Source: a virus
IMG/VR virus record: IMGVR_UViG_3300007734_000540
Coordinates: 1 to 27,816 of that record
Length of the DNA: 27,816 nt
Reading direction: 5' to 3' (one strand)
The notes beneath the pieces were generated by a model. It was not told where the DNA came from. It ran no database searches and saw only the letters and a program-made list of their open reading frames with translations. This document shows, in pieces, positions 23,940 through 27,816 of this stretch; the stretch's first letter is position 1; each line of letters begins with the position of its first letter. Both the position numbers and the translations under genes were made by a program.

Positions 23940-24343
23940 GCGAGGACATTGAACTGCTGAAGGTGCAGATCAAGGCCGAGTTACAGCGCCTTGAAGCCCA
24001 AAGCAGCGCCAAAGATGTAGCGGGTAAGGCTATCGGCAAGGATGGCCTTAAATACATTACCGCCATCGTGGTCATTGGCGTTCTCTCTAGCCTTGCGTTG
24101 GATAGCGACAAGATCGCCGCTGTGATGGGGTTGCTTGGTGCCTCGCTGACCGCCCTTATTTCTATGCTGGCGTCTATTGCTGGCACCGTGGAGAAGGAAG
24201 AAAAGCCAGAGTTTGAGGTGATCAAGGAACTGATCGCCAAACTAGACCGGCTTGACCGCAAAGAGCAGCCGATGCGCGTGGACGTAGAGGGCGACCACGT
24301 AACTGTTACCAAAGGTGATGATGTAGTGAGGGCTTCCAAATGA
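23936..24343 (+). CDS. Two-span membrane protein, holin candidate
   Basis: A 135-residue protein with GTG start in a GTGA junction. It has a helical charged N-terminus (LLKVQIKAELQRLEAQSS), membrane spans near residues 39-55 (YITAIVVIGVLSSLAL) and 60-84 (AAVMGLLGASLTALISMLAS), then a charged cytoplasmic-type tail (KEEKPEFEVIKELIAKLDRL). A short connector between the spans and a long charged C-terminus fit a class II-like holin or holin partner. I recognise no named family. With the 3TM holin gene next door, it may be an antiholin or regulator of timing. Ends in ATGA with the next gene. Confidence 0.65.
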   Translation: MSEDIELLKVQIKAELQRLEAQSSAKDVAGKAIGKDGLKYITAIVVIGVLSSLALDSDKIAAVMGLLGASLTALISMLASIAGTVEKEEKPEFEVIKELIAKLDRLDRKEQPMRVDVEGDHVTVTKGDDVVRASK

Positions 24344-24825
24344 TGACGATGGTCAGCACCTTTTTGTCGTTCTTGGCAGGCGGTTTGCCCAAAATTCTGC
24401 AAATCTTCCAAGATCGGCAGGACAAAAAGCATGAGCTTGCGTTGGTCGCCGCACAGAAGGAACGCGAACTAGCCCTCGCTGAACGCGGCTTTATCGCGCA
24501 GGCACGGGTTGAGGAAATCAAGCTGGAGCAAATCCAGACGCAGACCGCTGCCGAGGAGCGTCAGGCGCTTTATAGCCACGACGTTGAGATTGGTAAAGGC
24601 GCAAGCCAATGGATGATTAACCTACGCGCCTCGGTGCGCCCGGTGGTCACCTACATCTTTGTGTTGGAGCTAGTTGCGCTAAACATCGCAGGCGTCTGGT
24701 ACGCCTACACCACCGGCATCCCGTTTGCCGTGGCGATGGAGAACGTATTTAGCGACGATGAAATGCTAATTCTTTCCAGCATCATCGCGTTCTGGTTTGG
24801 TACGCAGGCCTTTGGCAAAAAGTGA
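24340..24825 (+). CDS. 3TM-type holin
   Basis: A 161-residue protein resembling the 'holin of 3TMs' family (GTA_holin_3TM, PF11351). It has an N-terminal amphipathic/hydrophobic helix (VSTFLSFLAGGLPKILQIFQ), a long charged helix (KHELALVAAQKERELALAER), then the family's landmark WMINLRASVRPVVTYIFVLE starting the second span, and a third span ending LSSIIAFWFGTQAFGKK. Holins make the inner-membrane lesion that releases or activates the endolysin at a set time. It lies immediately before the endolysin and shares a GTGA junction with it, the classic arrangement of a lysis cassette. Confidence 0.8.
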   Translation: MMTMVSTFLSFLAGGLPKILQIFQDRQDKKHELALVAAQKERELALAERGFIAQARVEEIKLEQIQTQTAAEERQALYSHDVEIGKGASQWMINLRASVRPVVTYIFVLELVALNIAGVWYAYTTGIPFAVAMENVFSDDEMLILSSIIAFWFGTQAFGKK

Positions 24826-25301
24826 AGGTATCAGACGCGGCTATCCGCATGATCAAACACCATGAGGGCGTGAGGCTACGCCCTTATCGGTGTCCTGCGC
24901 TGCTGTGGACGGTTGGCGTCGGCCACGTCATTGACCCGTCCCATGCAACAGTAAAGTTTGATGAAAGGCGCAATCTACCGATACCGGCAGGCTGGGATCG
25001 CACTCTCACAATGGGAGAAGTTGACGCTCTGCTTGCTGAAGACCTTGGCCGGTTTGAGCGCGGCGTGGCCCGACTTTGCCCTGCTGCTCTTAATCATCAA
25101 GGGCAATTTGACGCCCTAGTTTCGTTCTCCTTCAACGTCGGGTTTGGGCGCCTCCAGCGCAGCAGCATACGGATGCGCTACAACCGAGGCGATATAGAAG
25201 GCGCTGCTGACGCCTTCCTGATGTGGACAAAGGCGGCAGGGCGCGTGTTGCCGGGGCTGGTTAAGCGCCGCAACGACGAACGGGCGTTATTTCTGACTTA
25301 A
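24822..25301 (+). CDS. Endolysin, GH24 lysozyme (E-C-T type)
   Basis: A 159-residue muramidase that cleaves the MurNAc-GlcNAc bond in peptidoglycan. It starts with GTG in a GTGA overlap with the holin gene. The active-site pattern is E15 in KHHEGVRLRPYR, C24 eight residues on, and T30 in LWTVGVGH, that is E-8x-C-5x-T with Cys in the place where T4 lysozyme has Asp, as in lambdoid GH24 endolysins. Later segments ALVSFSFNVGFGRLQRSSI and GLVKRRNDERALFL complete the family pattern. There is no signal peptide or SAR helix at the N-terminus, so release should depend on the holin. No spanin gene is recognised nearby. The last 15 nt overlap, on the opposite strand, the end of a small minus-strand gene. 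Confidence 0.9.
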   Translation: MKVSDAAIRMIKHHEGVRLRPYRCPALLWTVGVGHVIDPSHATVKFDERRNLPIPAGWDRTLTMGEVDALLAEDLGRFERGVARLCPAALNHQGQFDALVSFSFNVGFGRLQRSSIRMRYNRGDIEGAADAFLMWTKAAGRVLPGLVKRRNDERALFLT

Positions 25302-25457
25302 GATCGTCCACTCGCGCAGGAGCCAATCAGCCTCCTCGCCTAACCCCGCCTTACGCATCCGGTCTAGTATCTCCAGAAACGTTGGTGGGCGGCGCTGCCC
25401 ATAACCCCACGGGGCTGCCTTTAGTTCTTGCTCCAGCGCGTCATCCTCGTCGTTCAC
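25287..25457 (-). CDS. Tiny phage protein (56 aa) of unknown function
   Basis: A 56-residue protein starting with GTG in a GTGA overlap with the preceding small gene; GGAGG lies 8 nt upstream. The N-terminus is acidic (NDEDDALEQELKAAPWGYGQ) and the remainder a helical stretch (PTFLEILDRMRKAGLGEEAD, then WLLREWTIL). The regular, amphipathic helix and the good ribosome site make it a credible gene. It ends inside the endolysin gene, overlapping it by 15 nt tail to tail. I recognise no family. Confidence 0.6.
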   Translation of the reverse strand: MNDEDDALEQELKAAPWGYGQRRPPTFLEILDRMRKAGLGEEADWLLREWTILSQK

Positions 25458-25579
25458 CAGTAATCCCTCCCGCCCCTAGACGCCCTCCACTCGGGATTAG
25501 GGACGCTTGCCCACTCACGATGCAGCACGGCGCTACGTTGCTGCCAGAACCGCCGTAAAGCCCTTATAAACTGCTTCAC
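25454..25579 (-). CDS. Tiny basic phage protein (41 aa)
   Basis: A 41-residue Arg/Trp-rich protein (KQFIRALRRFWQQRSAVLHR, then EWASVPNPEWRASRGGRDYW). The GTG start overlaps the stop of the previous gene (GTGA) and GGAGG lies 7 nt upstream, inside that gene. Its stop overlaps the next GTG in the same way. The coupling on both sides and the amphipathic basic helix support a real gene, though it could be missed by automatic callers. The function is unknown. Confidence 0.5.
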   Translation of the reverse strand: MKQFIRALRRFWQQRSAVLHREWASVPNPEWRASRGGRDYW

Positions 25580-26127
25580 GGTAGTGCCTCCACGCTGTAG
25601 TTATCAGAGGGGGAGCGCCAATCCCTCGGCACTTCCCCTCTGATCCAACTCGGGTCAACCCACAACAGCCTATTGTTGGGGTACGCAATCCATTGCCCGC
25701 CGTCTAACGCGATGATGTGATGGTCTTTGGACTGATCCGGCACCTCACTCCAGCCACCATCACACCAAAATACGGTCATCAAGTATGTTCCGGGGCGCTG
25801 CACGCCGTCACGCCCGATAGCCTTGACGCGGTGGTTACGCAGAAACGCCACCTCTTTGACCTGACAGTTGCGGCTAAACGCATCCCACCAAACGGTCAGC
25901 GGGAGTGCCATTTCTGGGCAGGGCTTGCTGCACAGCGCGTGGATCGGAATACGCGCCCATTGTGCGCCGTTCTCAAGCATGATTTGGAACATGGGGACGC
26001 GCATGGGTTCACTACGGAATCCAAAGACCGTGCATAGGGTGAAGTCTCCCTTGCCCTTCTCATGGTCGTGCAGGAACTCGTTACGCACGTAGGCAGTAAT
26101 GTACGGCGTGTCTGCCCAGAAATTCAT
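25576..26127 (-). CDS. Phage protein of unknown function (183 aa)
   Basis: A 183-residue protein with many aromatic and charged residues (MNFWADTPYITAYVRNEFLH; DFTLCTVFGFRSEPMRVPMF; LPLTVWWDAFSRNCQVKEVA) and a late Trp-rich part (GGQWIAYPNNRLLWVDPSWI). It starts in an ATGA overlap with the previous gene. It looks like one of the soluble middle-gene proteins found beside NinB/DUF1364 genes in phages. No catalytic or membrane motif is clear. The repeated use of Cys (in HALCSKPCPEM) is not enough for a metal-site claim. Confidence 0.7.
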   Translation of the reverse strand: MNFWADTPYITAYVRNEFLHDHEKGKGDFTLCTVFGFRSEPMRVPMFQIMLENGAQWARIPIHALCSKPCPEMALPLTVWWDAFSRNCQVKEVAFLRNHRVKAIGRDGVQRPGTYLMTVFWCDGGWSEVPDQSKDHHIIALDGGQWIAYPNNRLLWVDPSWIRGEVPRDWRSPSDNYSVEALP

Positions 26128-26444
26128 GCCTCACCCCTCGCCCGAATCGCGATGGCGCAATAGTAAAAAGCCGTTGCCTGACCATTACTCCATTCGTCAT
26201 TACCTTCTGCCCATTTGTCTCCGTGTTCCTCACACACCTTCGCACACGCCTCTCGCTCCAACTCAATAGCCTTATCAATGGCTATCTCCGCTGCTGACAT
26301 TGCGGCCTGCGTAAGTTTTTCTCGCTCGGCGGCGGCAACAAAGGCGGCGAAGCGTTTAAGTTCTTCTATCGTGAATTGAAGTACTTGTCCCGGCGTTGTG
26401 CAGTTTGCTTCTCGCGCCATGCGGATAATGTCGTCGCGGGTCAT
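26124..26444 (-). CDS. Small helical phage protein of unknown function
   Basis: A 106-residue, mainly helical protein: MTRDDIIRMAREANCTTPGQ, then VLQFTIEELKRFAAFVAAAE and EREACAKVCEEHGDKWAEGN. The segment 'EREACAKVCEEHGD' with nearby 'AIAIRARGEA' is a recurring pattern of small phage proteins of unknown role, found in many phages of Gram-negative hosts. AAGGAGG lies 7 nt before the ATG, and the gene overlaps both neighbours by ATGA. The two Cys are close together but no zinc site is complete. Confidence 0.72.
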   Translation of the reverse strand: MTRDDIIRMAREANCTTPGQVLQFTIEELKRFAAFVAAAEREKLTQAAMSAAEIAIDKAIELEREACAKVCEEHGDKWAEGNDEWSNGQATAFYYCAIAIRARGEA

Positions 26445-26728
26445 ACCAAACCCTCCTTTTCTAGTTGTGTAATGGTGCGAGCCATGCCGTCGTAGTGCGC
26501 TAGGCGTAACTCATCGCGTGATAGCCCGCTTTTGTGCGTCCTGCCGTCCACCTCATCGTGGCAGGCACTACACGCCCACGCACCGAGCAGATCGGGCGAC
26601 TTCAGACCCATGCCTGATACCCCTGCAACGCGAATATGCGCCAGCACCACCGTCTCGCTGTTGAAGTTACAAACGCCCGGTATACGCACCGTGCAGCCAC
26701 GCCCTTTGGCTTCTTTACGCAGGCTCAT
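26441..26728 (-). CDS. DUF1364-like HNH-type zinc-binding protein
   Basis: A 95-residue protein with the start chosen at 26728 (MSLRKEAKGRGCTVRIPGVC) because GGAG is 4 nt upstream and the family begins at this Met; a start 11 codons earlier would overlap NinB by more. The pattern C12...IPGVC20N, LAH31I, KSPD and AC53SAC56HDEVDGR matches DUF1364, an HNH-like nuclease or zinc-binding family found in lambdoid and other phages near ninB/ninG-type genes. The four Cys and His31/His57 could form a zinc site and an HNH-like active site. The function is not proven; involvement in DNA recombination or packaging-linked cutting is the usual suggestion. Confidence 0.8.
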   Translation of the reverse strand: MSLRKEAKGRGCTVRIPGVCNFNSETVVLAHIRVAGVSGMGLKSPDLLGAWACSACHDEVDGRTHKSGLSRDELRLAHYDGMARTITQLEKEGLV

Positions 26729-27119
26729 AAGGCTCCGGTATCGCAATGCCGAACTCGGCACATTTGGTGTCTATAAACGTCAGGTAATCGCTAAATTCTT
26801 GTTTGTTTAGCGCCGAGGATCGTTTGAGCGGTCGCATACGCTTGCGCCCAAAACCCTCCAGCACCTCCCAACCAAAACACTCGCCTAACAGCCACTCATG
26901 CACATCGTCTCGCGTAAAACCGCCTAGCGCCTCGCCACCGCCTTCCATGATGGCCGGATACACCACGCCCCACAGATAAGCGTTTTGCTGGTTCGTGCGC
27001 GGTTTCTTCCACAGCTCTACGGTCACCGCTAACGGCTTGTTAGGCAGCCCGCTGACTATCCGCAGCACCGCATTGGCTATCTGCTCTGGCGGCGTGTTGG
27101 CGGGGAAAATGCGTTTCAT
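26715..27119 (-). CDS. ninB: NinB-like recombination protein
   Basis: A 134-residue protein; the ATG at 27119 overlaps the previous stop (ATGA), 27 codons inside a longer open frame. The sequence matches the NinB pattern: PLAVTVELWKKPRTNQQNAY, LWGVVYPAIMEGGGE, TRDDVHEWLLGECFG and a final SDYLTFIDTKCAEFGIAIPE. NinB (Orf of lambda) binds single-stranded DNA and helps phage recombination as a mediator between SSB and the recombinase. The length, about 134-146 residues, is normal for the family. It is directly followed by the DUF1364-like gene, similar to lambda's nin region. No other recombination genes are visible in the window. Confidence 0.85.
   Translation of the reverse strand: MKRIFPANTPPEQIANAVLRIVSGLPNKPLAVTVELWKKPRTNQQNAYLWGVVYPAIMEGGGEALGGFTRDDVHEWLLGECFGWEVLEGFGRKRMRPLKRSSALNKQEFSDYLTFIDTKCAEFGIAIPEPYEPA
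26733..26736 (-). promoter_or_regulatory. Ribosome binding site deciding the DUF1364-like start
   Basis: On the minus strand GGAG precedes the ATG at 26728 by 4 nt, inside the end of the NinB-like gene. The upstream in-frame ATG at 26761 has no comparable purine run, so the shorter protein is preferred. Confidence 0.5.
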
Positions 27120-27784
27120 GTGTACGCCTTCCACTCCTCGGCGTATTCCACATCTTGGTAGCCGGGGAACCACGGCCCGCCACGGGTCATGTGGACACAC
27201 ACCGGGTCGGGTTCGTCAGCCTTGGTGTGCCAGCCCTCAAGGTAATTGAAGGTAACCGGCAGCTCGCCAATATCATCGTCATGGCACCACTTGAACTGGT
27301 GAAGATACATCCCTGATGCGTTGTTGACCACTTCTGGCGAAAGGACAGAAGTTGCCTCATGCTCGCAGTTAATGAACATGAAGCTGCTCCAGTTTTTCCT
27401 AGCGTAACGATGTTGCGCTTTGCCATCCATTTTGACGGTTTCGGCAGGCTTATAGTCGTGGTGTACCGTAAACACCGCTTTGCTTTTATCAACATAGCGC
27501 CATATCTGCGTCAGGTCATGCCGTACCAAGAAATCGCAGTCCAGAAACACCGCCCAACCCTTGTAATCACAAAGGTACGGGACGAGAAAGCGCGTAAAAC
27601 TAAACTGCGTTGATGACAACGGATCGTCAGGACGCCAGTACAGCCCGACCGCCCGCATATACGCTTGGTCAATCGGCTGGATATATACGGGGTTACGCGC
27701 ATGGCGTTCAATGCTGCGCCGCGCTACCCGATACGCAATATCCTCACGGCTGTCGTAGCCGATGAAGATGGGGAGTTCAATCAT
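27116..27784 (-). CDS. GT-A glycosyltransferase (GT8-like)
   Basis: A 222-residue protein starting MIELPIFIGYDSREDIAYRV, with a first strand and helix typical of GT8-like enzymes. It continues TQFSFTRFLVPYLCDYKGWA and then the DxD motif FLDCDFLVRHDL (D82-C-D84), which binds metal and nucleotide sugar. A later part has WSSFMFINCEH and KWCHDDDIGELP, and the end reads CVHMTRGGPWFPGYQDVEYA, a region I recognise in phage glycosyltransferases of this type. GAGG lies 9 nt before the ATG. It is the most upstream complete gene of the minus operon here, and its ends overlap both neighbours (ATGA). The acceptor is unknown; it might work with the other glycosyltransferase at 22716 or on a different target. 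Confidence 0.82.
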   Translation of the reverse strand: MIELPIFIGYDSREDIAYRVARRSIERHARNPVYIQPIDQAYMRAVGLYWRPDDPLSSTQFSFTRFLVPYLCDYKGWAVFLDCDFLVRHDLTQIWRYVDKSKAVFTVHHDYKPAETVKMDGKAQHRYARKNWSSFMFINCEHEATSVLSPEVVNNASGMYLHQFKWCHDDDIGELPVTFNYLEGWHTKADEPDPVCVHMTRGGPWFPGYQDVEYAEEWKAYT

Positions 27785-27816
27785 AATCGTTCCTCAAAGT
27801 CTATGTACCGCCACGC
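27781..27816 (-). CDS. 3' end of an unknown minus-strand gene (cut by window edge)
   Basis: Twelve codons read AWRYIDFEERL then TGA, which overlaps the glycosyltransferase ATG in the ATGA manner used throughout this operon. The gene continues beyond the window. Only the coupling pattern and open frame support it; no family can be named. Confidence 0.4.
   Translation of the reverse strand, partial: AWRYIDFEERL

Noticed and set aside
25319-25337. Inverted repeat AGGAG...CTCCT near the convergent gene ends as a terminator
   Set aside because: The stem is five base pairs with a mismatch beyond it, lies within coding sequence and lacks a T-run.
26715-27200. Longer start of the NinB-like gene at 27200
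   Set aside because: The extra 27 residues are Arg/Pro-rich, overlap the glycosyltransferase gene by 85 nt and are not part of the family; the ATGA start at 27119 fits the operon.

Overview
This window is a stretch of a tailed-phage (caudovirus) genome, or a close prophage relative. It holds 36 recognised coding regions packed almost without gaps. I see no rRNA, tRNA, CRISPR array, insertion sequence or integrase. The order portal, scaffold, major capsid protein, decoration-like protein, head-tail adaptor, tail hub, internal/ejection-type proteins and fibres, with no tape-measure or tail-sheath gene, points to a short-tailed (podovirus-like) virion with a P22/T7-like plan. A GH24 lysozyme, a 3TM holin and ejection-type proteins fit a Gram-negative host. 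I cannot name the host or a described phage, and the repeat-rich fibre genes resemble those of environmental phages.

Layout. Positions 39-1154 hold four small coupled genes: an unknown, a 52-aa basic protein, a DUF6321-like protein and a stand-alone virion-type domain. Positions 1154-6044 are the head module: portal, a small conserved protein, scaffold-like protein, major capsid protein and decoration-like protein. Positions 6044-11128 mix an MptE-like (DUF115) Rossmann protein, a two-domain jelly-roll protein, a protein with an AT-hook-like tail, the head-tail adaptor, the tail hub/stabilisation protein and a GNAT acetyltransferase. Positions 11091-17511 hold large proteins that are probably ejected or tail-associated, including a 954-aa protein with 20 gapless 18-residue repeats and a short S74-type chaperone end. 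Positions 17508-21889 hold two repeat proteins: an 848-aa fibre built on a 5-residue quantum and a 611-aa protein of 12 Kelch-like repeats. Positions 21889-23745 hold a coiled-coil protein, a glycosyltransferase and an unknown. Positions 23748-25301 are the lysis cassette: three small membrane proteins, then the GH24 endolysin.

From 25287 to the right edge all genes are on the minus strand and run towards the late operon. In order of transcription they are the tail end of an unknown gene, a GT-A glycosyltransferase, NinB-like and DUF1364-like recombination/nuclease genes, two unknowns and two tiny GTG-start genes. The two operons converge with a 15-bp overlap of coding sequence.

Nearly every junction is a stop/start overlap (ATGA, GTGA, TAATG), so translation is heavily coupled. 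The capsid and decoration genes are exceptions: each has its own strong, well-spaced Shine-Dalgarno site, as expected for the most abundant virion proteins. Base composition is mosaic. The back of the ejection module and the propeller gene are clearly AT-richer than the rest, which suggests exchange of those modules.

The most striking features are three independent protein-repeat architectures lying close together (18-residue helical, 5-residue beta-like and 12-blade Kelch-like) in what is probably the ejection and host-recognition apparatus.
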